Of a stretch of DNA of 48,209 nucleotides, positions 7,969 to 14,758 are shown one piece after another (the first letter of the stretch is position 1; every line of letters begins with the position of its first letter). The stretch is from Kitasatospora phosalacinea (GTDB lineage Bacteria; Actinomycetota; Actinomycetes; Streptomycetales; Streptomycetaceae): positions 1 to 48,209 of the forward strand of contig NZ_JNYE01000058.1 in the NCBI RefSeq assembly GCF_000717185.1. The letters run 5' to 3'. The position numbers and the translations under genes were made by a program. The notes under the pieces are model-generated. The model was not told the DNA's origin. It did not search any database and was given only the letters and a program-made list of their open reading frames with translations.

Positions 7969-8874
7969 GTGGAGGACGGCGTGGACGGACGGCGGGGCGA
8001 GGTCCTGCGCGCGGTGGCGGCCGAGCGGCGGCAGCTGACCAACGTGGCCTACCGGCTGCTGGGGTCGCTGGCCGACGCGGAGGACGTGGTGCAGGAGGCG
8101 TACGCCCGCTGGTACGCGATGGAGCCGCGGCGGCGGGCGGAGGTGGCGGCGCCGGGCGGCTGGCTGACCACGGTGGTCGGGCGGATCTGCCTGGACCTGC
8201 TGGGCTCGGCCCGGGTGCGGCGGGAGCGGTACGTGGGCGAGTGGCTGCCCGAGCCGGTGCCGGGGGACGGCGCGGGGCGGGGCCCGGACGGGGACCCGGC
8301 GGACCGGATCACCCTGGACGAGTCGGTGCACATGGCGTTCCTGGTGGTGCTGGAGTCGATGACCCCGGCCGAGCGGGTCGCCTTCGTGCTGCACGACGTG
8401 TTCGGCTACCCGTTCCCGGAGGTGGCGGAGGTGGTGGGCCGTTCGGCGGCGGCCTGCCGCCAGCTGGCCGCCTCGGGGCGCCGCCGGGTCCGGGAGGCGC
8501 GGCCGCCGGTGGCCCCGGCGCGGGGGCAGGGCGGGCTGGTGCGGGAGTTCAAGCGGGCCTGGGAGGCGAAGGACGTCCGCGCGCTGGTGGCCCTGCTGGA
8601 CCCGGACGCGACCGTGGTCGCGGACGGCGGCGGCCTGGTCGGCGCGCTGCTGGAGCCGCTGGCGGGCGGGGAGCGGATCGCCCGCGCGGTGACCTCGTTC
8701 GACGGGGCGCCGGCCGGCACGGTGCTGGTGGAGTGCGCGGTCAACGGCCGCCCGGGGCTGGTCGCGCAGGTGGACGGGGTCACCCACAGCGTGTTCGCGT
8801 TCCACGTCACCGGGGGCCGGATCAGCCACGTCTGGGTGGTGCGCAACCCGGAGAAGCTCCGGCCGTGGGTGTGA
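7969..8874 (+). CDS. sigJ: ECF41-family RNA polymerase sigma factor with SnoaL-like C-terminal domain (SigJ-like)
   Basis: The 301-residue product has sigma region 2 (about residues 15-85, with LLGSLADAEDVVQEAYARWY) and region 4 (about 120-178, with MTPAERVAFVLHDVFGYPFPEVAEVVG). A SnoaL-like domain (about 190-301) follows. All three short motifs that mark ECF41 are visible: WLPEP in the linker (92-96), DGGG (219-222) and NPEKL (293-297, the NPDKL position). The family has no anti-sigma factor; the C-terminal domain controls activity. ECF41 genes usually sit beside a carboxymuconolactone decarboxylase, oxidoreductase or epimerase; here the neighbour is a SnoaL-LUD fusion. Start is the GTG at 7969, preceded by GAGGAGG at 7 nt. 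A second GTG at 7981 is possible. Confidence 0.93.
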   Translation: MEDGVDGRRGEVLRAVAAERRQLTNVAYRLLGSLADAEDVVQEAYARWYAMEPRRRAEVAAPGGWLTTVVGRICLDLLGSARVRRERYVGEWLPEPVPGDGAGRGPDGDPADRITLDESVHMAFLVVLESMTPAERVAFVLHDVFGYPFPEVAEVVGRSAAACRQLAASGRRRVREARPPVAPARGQGGLVREFKRAWEAKDVRALVALLDPDATVVADGGGLVGALLEPLAGGERIARAVTSFDGAPAGTVLVECAVNGRPGLVAQVDGVTHSVFAFHVTGGRISHVWVVRNPEKLRPWV

Positions 8875-8884
8875 GCCCTCCGGC

Positions 8885-10684
8885 TCAGGCCGCGGGGACG
8901 GGGAGCGCCTCGCGGCCCAGCAGCGCGGCGTAGCGGCCCCCGCGGGCCACCAGCTCGTCGTGGGTGCCGAGTTCGGCGATCTCGCCGCCGTCCAGGACGG
9001 CGATCCGGTCGGCGCCCCGGACGGTGGAGAGCCGGTGCGCGATGGTGAGGGTGGTGCGGCCCGCGGCGAGCGCGTCCAGGGCCTGCTGGACGGCGTGCTC
9101 GGTCTGGTTGTCGAGGGCGCTGGTGGCCTCGTCCAGGACCAGGATCGGCGGGTTGCGCAGCACGGTGCGGGCGATCGCCAGGCGCTGCTTCTCGCCGCCG
9201 GAGAAGCGGTAGCCGCGCTCGCCGACCATGGTGTCGTAGCCGTCGGGGAGGGCGGCGACCATGTCGTGGACCTGGGCGGCCTTCGCGGCCGCGACCAGTT
9301 CGGCGTCGGTGGCGTCGGGCTTGGCGAAGCGCAGGTTGTCGGCGACCGAGGCGTGGAACAGGTACGTCTCCTGGGAGACCACGCCGACCGCCCGGGCCAG
9401 CGTCTCGAAGGACAGCTCGCGCACGTCCACCCCGTCGATCAGGACCCGGCCGCCGGTGGCGTCGTACAGCCGCGGCACCAGGTAGGACAGCGTGGACTTG
9501 CCGGAGCCGGTCTCGCCGACCAGGGCGAGCGAGCCGCCCGCCGGGACGGTCAGGTCGATGCCGGACAGGGTGGGGCGGTCCTGGTCGGGGCGGTAGCGGA
9601 ACTCGACGCCCTCGAAGCGGACGTCGCCGCGGACGTGCTCCAGGTGGACGGGGTGCTCCGGCTCGTCGATCTCCACCGGCAGGTCTAGGTACTCGAAGAT
9701 GCGCTGGAACAGGGCGAGCGAGGTCTGCACGTCCACGCCGGTGGAGAGCAGGCCGACGGTGGGCCGGAACAGGCCCTGCTGGAGCGAGACGAACGCGACC
9801 AGGGTGCCGAGCGAGACGATCGGCGCCCCGGCGGCGGAGGCCAGCCCGGCCGCCCAGTAGATCAGCGCGGGCATCGCGGCCATCACGATCCCGATGGTGG
9901 ACATCCGCCACCGCCCGGCCATGCTGGAGCGCACCTCCAGGGCGGCCAGGTCGTCCGAGCGGTCGGCGAACTCGCGGGTCAGCGAGCCGGAGCGGCCCAT
10001 GGTGCGGCCGAGCAGGATGCCGCTGACCGACAGCGACTCCTGGACGGCCGAGGACAGTTCGGCGAGCCGGCGCTGCCGCTCTCCGGTGATCTTCTTGCGC
10101 TCCCGGCCGACCCGGCGGCTGATCCAGACGAACACCGGGAGCAGCAGCAGCGAGACGATCGTCAGCCGCCAGTCGAGCGCGGCCATCGCGACCACGCTGG
10201 CGACCACCGCGGTCAGGTTGGACACCAGGGAGGTCGCGGTGCCGGTGACGGTGGCCTGCATGCCGCCGATGTCGTTGGCGATCCTGGACTGCACCTCGCC
10301 GGTGCGGGTGCGGGTGAAGAACGCCAGCGACATCCGCTGCAGGTGCCGGTAGACGGAGGTCCGCAGGTCGTGCATGACGCGCTGGCCGACGGTGGTGGAG
10401 ATCAGCGTCTGCAGCACGTTCAGCACGCTGGTGACCACGGCGGCGGCGATCATCCCCAGCGCGAGCAGGCTGAGCAGCCCCGTCCGCCCCTGCGGTATCG
10501 CGGTGTCCAGCACCGCGCGCAGCAGGAACGGCGTCACCACCGAGACCACGGCGGACGCGGCGACCAGCAGCCCCACCACGGCCAGCCGCCCGGCGTACGG
10601 CCGGAACAGCCGCAGGATCCGCCGCACCTGCGCGGGCTGCTGCTGCCCCTCGGGCGGCGTCCAGTCGATCCGGTTCAACCGCAC
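8885..10684 (-). CDS. ABC transporter, fused permease and ATPase (exporter type)
   Basis: The 599-residue product has an N-terminal six-helix type-IV exporter domain (about 30-325) and a C-terminal nucleotide-binding domain (about 350-590). Visible motifs are Walker A GETGSGKST (390-398), Q-loop SQETYLF, signature FSGGEKQR (494-501), Walker B ILVLDEA (514-520) and the H-loop AHRLST. It would work as a homodimer or with an unseen partner in the cytoplasmic membrane. The substrate cannot be told from sequence; lipids, peptides or drugs are typical of this class. Start is the ATG at 10684, preceded by GGAGG. It converges on the sigma gene with a 10-bp gap. A nested palindrome lies just upstream. 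Confidence 0.93.
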   Translation of the reverse strand: MRLNRIDWTPPEGQQQPAQVRRILRLFRPYAGRLAVVGLLVAASAVVSVVTPFLLRAVLDTAIPQGRTGLLSLLALGMIAAAVVTSVLNVLQTLISTTVGQRVMHDLRTSVYRHLQRMSLAFFTRTRTGEVQSRIANDIGGMQATVTGTATSLVSNLTAVVASVVAMAALDWRLTIVSLLLLPVFVWISRRVGRERKKITGERQRRLAELSSAVQESLSVSGILLGRTMGRSGSLTREFADRSDDLAALEVRSSMAGRWRMSTIGIVMAAMPALIYWAAGLASAAGAPIVSLGTLVAFVSLQQGLFRPTVGLLSTGVDVQTSLALFQRIFEYLDLPVEIDEPEHPVHLEHVRGDVRFEGVEFRYRPDQDRPTLSGIDLTVPAGGSLALVGETGSGKSTLSYLVPRLYDATGGRVLIDGVDVRELSFETLARAVGVVSQETYLFHASVADNLRFAKPDATDAELVAAAKAAQVHDMVAALPDGYDTMVGERGYRFSGGEKQRLAIARTVLRNPPILVLDEATSALDNQTEHAVQQALDALAAGRTTLTIAHRLSTVRGADRIAVLDGGEIAELGTHDELVARGGRYAALLGREALPVPAA

Positions 10685-10722
10685 GGGGGCCTCCTGGGGG
10701 TCGGTGGACGCGATGACGGGCC

Positions 10723-10761
10723 GAGCTTAACGAGCCTTGCTCACCATTAGCAAACCTAAGC
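10723..10761. promoter_or_regulatory. Nested inverted repeats upstream of the ABC exporter
   Basis: The outer arms AGCTTA (10723-10728) and TAAGCT (10756-10761) enclose the inner arms TTGCT (10736-10740) and AGCAA (10748-10752). This AT-rich patch lies 40-75 bp upstream of the exporter start, where a promoter and operator would sit. On the minus strand TTAGGTTTGCTAA resembles half of an iron box, but the second half does not match. Confidence 0.4.
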
Positions 10762-10832
10762 TTCTGGGCATTCCGCAGGGGACGCGGAACCAGGGGCGCG
10801 GGGAGAACCGCTGCGCCGACAGAAGCACGACC

Positions 10833-10960
10833 GGGGGCGCGGGGAACTGCGCGAAGCGGGAGGAGCACGCCCGCGAGATCGCGGGATGGTGCAAGCTCTC
10901 GTCCTGCGTCGCGATCCGGCTGTGCGTGCTCGGCCGGCCGCGCAGTTCCTCGCGCCCCTG
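10833..10960. repeat. Long intergenic palindromic element, copy A (GGGGAACTGCGCG type)
   Basis: A left arm around 10833-10853, with core GGGGAACTGCGCG, pairs with a right arm at 10939-10960, with core CGCGCAGTTCCTCGCGCCCC. Shorter pairs inside (GAGCACGC against GCGTGCTC) and outside (CAGAAG against CTTCTG) would extend it into one long stem. It lies directly 3' of the minus-strand SDR gene and probably acts as a terminator. I recognise this type as very common between Streptomyces genes. It fills most of the 304-bp gap 10685-10988. Confidence 0.75.
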
Positions 10961-10988
10961 GCTTCGCCTTCTGCTGTCCGCCGCCCGC

Positions 10989-11762
10989 TCAGGGCTTGCG
11001 GTAGTCGCGGCCCGCCGTGTTGGAGAGCTTGCCGAGGCCGCCCGGCGGCAGGAGCCTCGCGGCGGCGACGGCGGCCCGGTAGCGCTTGCTGGGGATGCAG
11101 AGCGGGCGGTTGCGGGCGAGGTCGCGCAGCGAGTCGTCGACGACGCGGTCGGCGGTGAGCCAGCCCCAGGCGGGGATGGCGGAGGTGCCCATCCCGGCCC
11201 GCTGGTGGAACTCGGTGCGGGTGAAGCCGGGGCACAGGGCCTGGAGGCGGACGCCGCTGCCGGCCAGGTCGCGGGCGATGCCGAGGGTGAAGTTGACGAC
11301 CCAGGCCTTGGTGGCGCCGTAGGTGCCGCGGGGCAGGAACGCGGCCACCGAGGCGACGTTGACGACCGCGCCGAAGCCGCGCCCGCGCATGCCGGGGACG
11401 GCGGCGGTGGTGAGCCGCAGCACCGCCTCGACGTGGACCTTGAGCATGTCGAGCTCGTCCTGCACGGGGACGTCCAGGTAGGTGCCGCGGTGGCCGAAGC
11501 CCGCGTTGTTGACCAGCAGGTCGACGGGGCGGGCGGGGTCGCGCAGCCGGTCCTCGACGGTCTCGATGCCGGCCTCGGTGGCGAGGTCGGCGGTGAGCGT
11601 CTCGACCCGGACGCCGTGGCGGCCGGAGAGTTCGGCCGCGGCGGCGGCGAGGCGTTCGGCGTCGCGGGCGACCAGCACCAGGTCGCGGCCGTCGCGGGCG
11701 AGGCGGTCCGCGTAGGCGGCGCCGATGCCGGCGGTGGCGCCGGTGATGAGAGCGGTGGTCAT
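10989..11762 (-). CDS. Short-chain dehydrogenase/reductase
   Basis: The 257-residue product is a classical SDR, usual length about 250. The cofactor motif TGATAGIGAAYADRLA is at the N terminus (TGxxxGIG). NNAGFG follows near residue 90. The catalytic Ser lies in VNVASVAAFL, and YGATKAW supplies the YxxxK pair. An Arg after beta-2 (VARDAERL) suggests NADP(H). The substrate is unknown. C-terminal residues past 220 (RPLCIPSKRYRAAVAAARLLPP) resemble ketoreductase/DltE-like members. Start is the ATG at 11762. It is monocistronic and ends beside palindromic element A. The upstream region also carries the promoter of a plus-strand mini-gene. Confidence 0.92.
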   Translation of the reverse strand: MTTALITGATAGIGAAYADRLARDGRDLVLVARDAERLAAAAAELSGRHGVRVETLTADLATEAGIETVEDRLRDPARPVDLLVNNAGFGHRGTYLDVPVQDELDMLKVHVEAVLRLTTAAVPGMRGRGFGAVVNVASVAAFLPRGTYGATKAWVVNFTLGIARDLAGSGVRLQALCPGFTRTEFHQRAGMGTSAIPAWGWLTADRVVDDSLRDLARNRPLCIPSKRYRAAVAAARLLPPGGLGKLSNTAGRDYRKP

Positions 11763-11888
11763 GGCCCCGACCGTACCGGGCGGTAGTGCGGGGCCGCATC
11801 GACCGACCGGACCACGGACGCCTCGGCCCTTCGGGCGACCCGCGGGGCCTCGGCGGCGCGCCCCGCACCGGCGTTCTTCGGATCACCC

Positions 11889-11924
11889 TACGGTTTCGGG
11901 CAGCACCGCCGTCCCACGCGGTGC
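11889..11924 (+). promoter_or_regulatory. Promoter box and 5' hairpin of the mini-gene
   Basis: TACGGT (11889-11894) fits a -10 box. It is followed by GCACCGC (11903-11909) and its exact complement GCGGTGC (11918-11924), which can fold as a 7-bp stem with an 8-nt loop just before the ribosome binding site of the 24-residue frame. Confidence 0.4.
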
Positions 11925-11945
11925 CCATCCCTTCCAGGAGAACCG

Positions 11946-12020
11946 ATGTCCGTCCAGTTCCACCTGCGCTCCATAGAAGTCGCACCGCCGGCCCGCTCCC
12001 GCCGCCCCGCGCGGCACTGA
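11946..12020 (+). CDS. 24-residue basic peptide, self-contained mini-gene
   Basis: The frame opens with ATG at 11946, preceded by AGGAG (11936-11940) at 5-nt spacing, a near-ideal site. It encodes 24 residues: MSVQFHLRSIEVAPP, then a segment rich in Arg (RSRRPARH at the end), with five Arg, two His and one Glu. It has a TANNNT box and hairpin upstream and a strong terminator hairpin at 12043-12076 downstream, so it looks like an independent transcript. It does not lead into a downstream gene on its strand, since the next gene is read from the minus strand; it is therefore not an obvious leader peptide. There is no Cys, Ser/Thr-rich core or signal sequence. Function unknown; it could be a small protein, a peptide precursor or part of a regulatory RNA. 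Confidence 0.45.
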   Translation: MSVQFHLRSIEVAPPARSRRPARH

Positions 12021-12042
12021 CGGCCGGCACCGCTTCCGCACG

Positions 12043-12076
12043 CCCGGGCCCGCCCCTCCTCCGGGGGCCGGGCCCG
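12043..12076 (+). terminator. Strong GC hairpin after the mini-gene
   Basis: CCCGGGCCCGCCCC (12043-12056) pairs, with one slip, with GGGGGCCGGGCCCG (12063-12076) around a 6-nt loop. It begins 22 nt after the mini-gene stop. No U-run follows, as is usual in Streptomyces. It could also end transcripts arriving from the minus-strand monooxygenase gene (12134). Confidence 0.6.
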
Positions 12077-12097
12077 ACGCGCGTCCGGGGCCGGGTT

Positions 12098-12129
12098 CCG
12101 GCGGTCCGGCGGTCCGGCGGTCCGGCGGG
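12098..12129. repeat. Tandem 8-bp repeat, four copies
   Basis: The unit CCGGCGGT is repeated at 12098, 12106, 12114 and 12122, with the last base of the fourth copy changed. It ends 5 bp before the stop codon of the FAD monooxygenase. This is a simple repeat, possibly from slippage and likely variable between strains. Confidence 0.85.
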
Positions 12130-12133
12130 TGCG

Positions 12134-13267
12134 TCAGTACGGCTTGACCAGCACGTGGGCGGCGCCCGGGATGCCGATCTTCAGCAGCTCGTCCTCCTCC
12201 GGGGTGGTCGCCGTGCCGGTCTCCTGCTTGAGGACGGCCCGGGACAGCGCCTGGACGAACATCGCGCGCGGGCGGCGGCGCTCCTCCCAGGCCCGAAGCG
12301 CGGACGGCACGTCCGCGGCGGCGTCCAGTTCCTGGGCCAGCACCAGGGCGTCCTCGACGGCCATCGCGGCGCCCTGCGCCAGGTGCGGGGTGGAGGCGTG
12401 CGCGGCGTCGCCGGCCAGCACCACCCGGCCGACGTGCCAGGGCTCCTCGACGGTGACCTGGGAGATCCGCGAGTACACCACGGCGGCCGGGTCGGTGACG
12501 TGGGCGAGCGCCTCGGCGACCGGGCCGGAGAAGCCGGCCAGCCGCTCGGCGAGCTGCTCGTGGGCCCGCTCCCGGTCCGGGCGGAAGTCCTCGGCCTCGG
12601 CGAACACCGCGCCCAGGTACATGAGTTCGTCGGTGATCGGGGTGAGCAGCGCCTTCGCGGCCTGGTTGCCGGTGCTCATCACCACGCCCTGCACCTCGGC
12701 CTGCCGGGGCACGGTGACCCGCCAGTTGGCGAAGCCGGTGTACTCGGGGCGGTGGCGGTCGCCGTACAGGCGGGTGCGCAGCGGCGAGCCGATGCCGTCG
12801 AAGCCGACCACGACGTCCCAGCGGCCGGTCGAGCCGTCGGAGAGGGTGACGTCCACGCCCTCGCCGTCGTCGGCGAGTTCGGTGACGGTGGTGCCGAAGC
12901 GGACGGTCGCGCCGGCCTCGGCGGCGGCCCGGCCGAGCACCTGGGCCAGCGCCGGGCGGGGGATGCCGTTGTTGGCGGGGGCGCCGTCCATCCGGGGCTG
13001 CGGGATCTTCGCCAGCGGGCTGCCGGCCGGGTCGCAGATGGTCAGCACCTCCCACTCGAAGCCGACCTCCAGGCAGGCGTCCAGCACGCCGAGTTCGCGC
13101 ATCACGTGCAGCGCGTTGGAGGGCTGGATGATGCCGACGCCGAGCGCGTCGAGCTGCTCGCGGAGTTCGACGACCTCGACGGTGTGGCCGCGCCGGGCCA
13201 GCGCGATCGCGAGGCTGAGGCCGCCGATGCCGCCGCCGTGGACGAGGACGCGCAGGGGTGTTGCCAT
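12134..13267 (-). CDS. FAD-dependent aromatic-ring monooxygenase
   Basis: The 377-residue product belongs to the single-component class A flavoprotein monooxygenases (p-hydroxybenzoate hydroxylase-like). The dinucleotide motif VHGGGIGGLSLAIALARRGHTVEVVE is at the N terminus (GxGxxG plus acidic end). DVVVGFDGIGSPLRTRL is the DG motif near residue 155. GDAAHASTPHLAQGAAMAVEDALVLAQEL (the GD motif, about residue 285) binds the FAD ribityl chain. It should hydroxylate a small aromatic or polyketide-like substrate using NAD(P)H and O2. Start is the ATG at 13267, preceded by GGAGAG. It begins 72 bp downstream of the conservon GTPase on the same strand and is probably part of that transcript. Confidence 0.92.
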   Translation of the reverse strand: MATPLRVLVHGGGIGGLSLAIALARRGHTVEVVELREQLDALGVGIIQPSNALHVMRELGVLDACLEVGFEWEVLTICDPAGSPLAKIPQPRMDGAPANNGIPRPALAQVLGRAAAEAGATVRFGTTVTELADDGEGVDVTLSDGSTGRWDVVVGFDGIGSPLRTRLYGDRHRPEYTGFANWRVTVPRQAEVQGVVMSTGNQAAKALLTPITDELMYLGAVFAEAEDFRPDRERAHEQLAERLAGFSGPVAEALAHVTDPAAVVYSRISQVTVEEPWHVGRVVLAGDAAHASTPHLAQGAAMAVEDALVLAQELDAAADVPSALRAWEERRRPRAMFVQALSRAVLKQETGTATTPEEDELLKIGIPGAAHVLVKPY

Positions 13268-13339
13268 GGTCTCTCCGTGGGTTCGGGGGGACGGCCCGGG
13301 CGGGGGCGCGGGCCGTGCGGGTGCGGCGGGGCCGCGGGG

Positions 13340-13903
13340 TCAGCCGACGGGCATCGCCATCAGGTGGTCGACCAGGGCCAGCAGGGCGTCCCGGCCGAAC
13401 GACCGCTCGCGGACGTCGCCGACCAGCATCGGCACGTGCGGGTCGAGGTCGAGGGCGGCCCGGATCTCGGCGTCGGAGCGGGTGTTGACGCCGTGGAAGC
13501 AGTTGATCGCCACCACGAACGGGATGCCGCGGCTCTCGAAGAAGTCGATCGAGGCGAAGCTGGTCTCCAGGCGGCGGGTGTCGGCGATGACGACGCCGCC
13601 GAGCGCCCCGTTGACCAGGTCGTTCCACATGAACCAGAACCGCTCCTGGCCGGGCGTGCCGAACAGGTACACCACCAGCTCGGGGCTGACGGTGATCCGG
13701 CCGAAGTCCAGGGCGACCGTGGTGGTGGTCTTCTGGTCGACCCCGGACAGGTCGTCCACGCCGACGCTCGCGGTGGTCAGGTACTCCTCGGTGCGCAGCG
13801 GCGCGACCTCGCTGACCGATCCGACCAGGGTGGTCTTGCCGACGCCGAAGCCGCCGGCGATCAGGATCTTGACCGCGGCCGCGCCGACCGGGGTGGTGGT
13901 CAT
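13340..13903 (-). CDS. cvnD: Conservon GTP-binding protein CvnD (conservon 1)
   Basis: The 187-residue Ras-like/MglA-related GTPase is typical of conservons. The P-loop AGGFGVGKTTLVG is at 16-28. TTVALDFGRI and LYLFGTPGQERFWFMW-like residues (switch II region, GTPGQERF) lie mid-protein. VVAINCFHG replaces the canonical NKxD base-recognition loop, as is usual in CvnD proteins, where Asn is kept but Lys/Asp vary. It is expected to act as the nucleotide switch that assembles with CvnA-C at the membrane. Start is the ATG at 13903, one base from the cvnC stop. It is 72% similar by eye to the copy at 37468. Confidence 0.93.
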   Translation of the reverse strand: MTTTPVGAAAVKILIAGGFGVGKTTLVGSVSEVAPLRTEEYLTTASVGVDDLSGVDQKTTTTVALDFGRITVSPELVVYLFGTPGQERFWFMWNDLVNGALGGVVIADTRRLETSFASIDFFESRGIPFVVAINCFHGVNTRSDAEIRAALDLDPHVPMLVGDVRERSFGRDALLALVDHLMAMPVG

Positions 13904-13904
13904 C

Positions 13905-14324
13905 TCAAAGCCTCCTCAGGCCCTCACGTACGGCGGCCAGCAGGCCGCGGTCGGCGCCGCCCGCGGCCCGGGCCACCGAGATCGGGGCACGGGCCGACAG
14001 GAGGCCCTGCGCGACGAGGTCGCCGAGCAGGATCTTGGTGACCGAGACCGGCAGGTCGAGGTCGGCGGCGACCTCGGCCACCGCGGCCGGGGTCCGGCAC
14101 CGGTCGATGATCATCCGGTGCTCGGGCTGGAGCCGGGCGGGCCGGACCGGCGCGCCGTAGGCGTCGACCGGTCCGGGCACGGTGGTGAGCAGGGTGATGA
14201 GGGTGAGGTCGTCGCGCTCGGGCGCGGTGCGGCCGCGGGTGATCGTGTACGGCCGCACCATGCTGTCGGCGCCGTCGTCCCCGTCCTCGTACTCGTACTC
14301 GTCGTCCCAGGGGAGGGCGTTCAC
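13905..14324 (-). CDS. cvnC: DUF742 protein CvnC (conservon 1)
   Basis: The 139-residue DUF742 protein begins with an acidic stretch (DDEYEYEDGDDG) and then the family hallmark MVRPYTITRGRT. A winged-helix-like domain follows (LQPEHRMIIDRC, VAEVAADLDLPVSVTKILLGDLVAQGLL). Conservon CvnC proteins bind CvnA/B and may contact DNA or regulators; the helix-turn-helix look is clear but no DNA target is known here. Start is the GTG at 14324, which overlaps the cvnB stop by 4 nt (GTGA), showing translational coupling. Confidence 0.92.
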   Translation of the reverse strand: MNALPWDDEYEYEDGDDGADSMVRPYTITRGRTAPERDDLTLITLLTTVPGPVDAYGAPVRPARLQPEHRMIIDRCRTPAAVAEVAADLDLPVSVTKILLGDLVAQGLLSARAPISVARAAGGADRGLLAAVREGLRRL

Positions 14325-14758
14325 GCGCGCTGCCCGCTGCGGACCCCGAACGCGTCGAAGTCGCTGCGCTGCGGGGTGCTGAGCTTCTGGCCGACCTGCT
14401 GCACCAGGTTGTGCATCGCCAGCGACATGACCTCGGCGTCGACGTCCTGCGAGGCGATCACGGCCAGGTGGGTGCCCGAGCCGGCGGCGATGACGAACAG
14501 CCAGAGGTCGGCGAGTTCGACGATCACCTGGTGCACCGGGCCGCCCGCGAACAGCTGGCCCACGCCGCGGGCCAGGCTCTGCTGGCCGGTGGCGACGGCC
14601 GCGAGGCGCTCGGCGTCGGAGCGGTCGATGCTGCGGGAGTGGCCGACCACGAGTCCGTCGTCGGAGAGCAGCACGGCGTTCTTGGTGCCGGCCACCGAGT
14701 CCACCAGGCCGTCCAGCAGCCAGTCGAGGTCCTGGTGGGTGGCGGTAGTGCGCGTCAT
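14321..14758 (-). CDS. cvnB: Roadblock/LC7 protein CvnB (conservon 1)
   Basis: The 145-residue Roadblock/LC7 domain protein starts with LDWLLDGLVDSVAGTKNAVLLSDDGLVVGHS, the usual first helix and strand. The middle has ERLAAVATGQQSLARGVGQLF and QVIVELADLWLFVIAAGSGTHLAVIAS. Such proteins form dimers and serve as platforms or GAP-like partners for the CvnD GTPase. The C terminus (STPQRSDFDAFGVRSGQRA) is a short tail. The start is the ATG at 14758, overlapping the cvnA stop as ATGA. Confidence 0.92.
   Translation of the reverse strand: MTRTTATHQDLDWLLDGLVDSVAGTKNAVLLSDDGLVVGHSRSIDRSDAERLAAVATGQQSLARGVGQLFAGGPVHQVIVELADLWLFVIAAGSGTHLAVIASQDVDAEVMSLAMHNLVQQVGQKLSTPQRSDFDAFGVRSGQRA

Noticed and set aside
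10730..10765. Iron box upstream of the ABC exporter
   Set aside because: Only one half resembles the consensus, about 11 of 19 positions, far weaker than the box at 25832.
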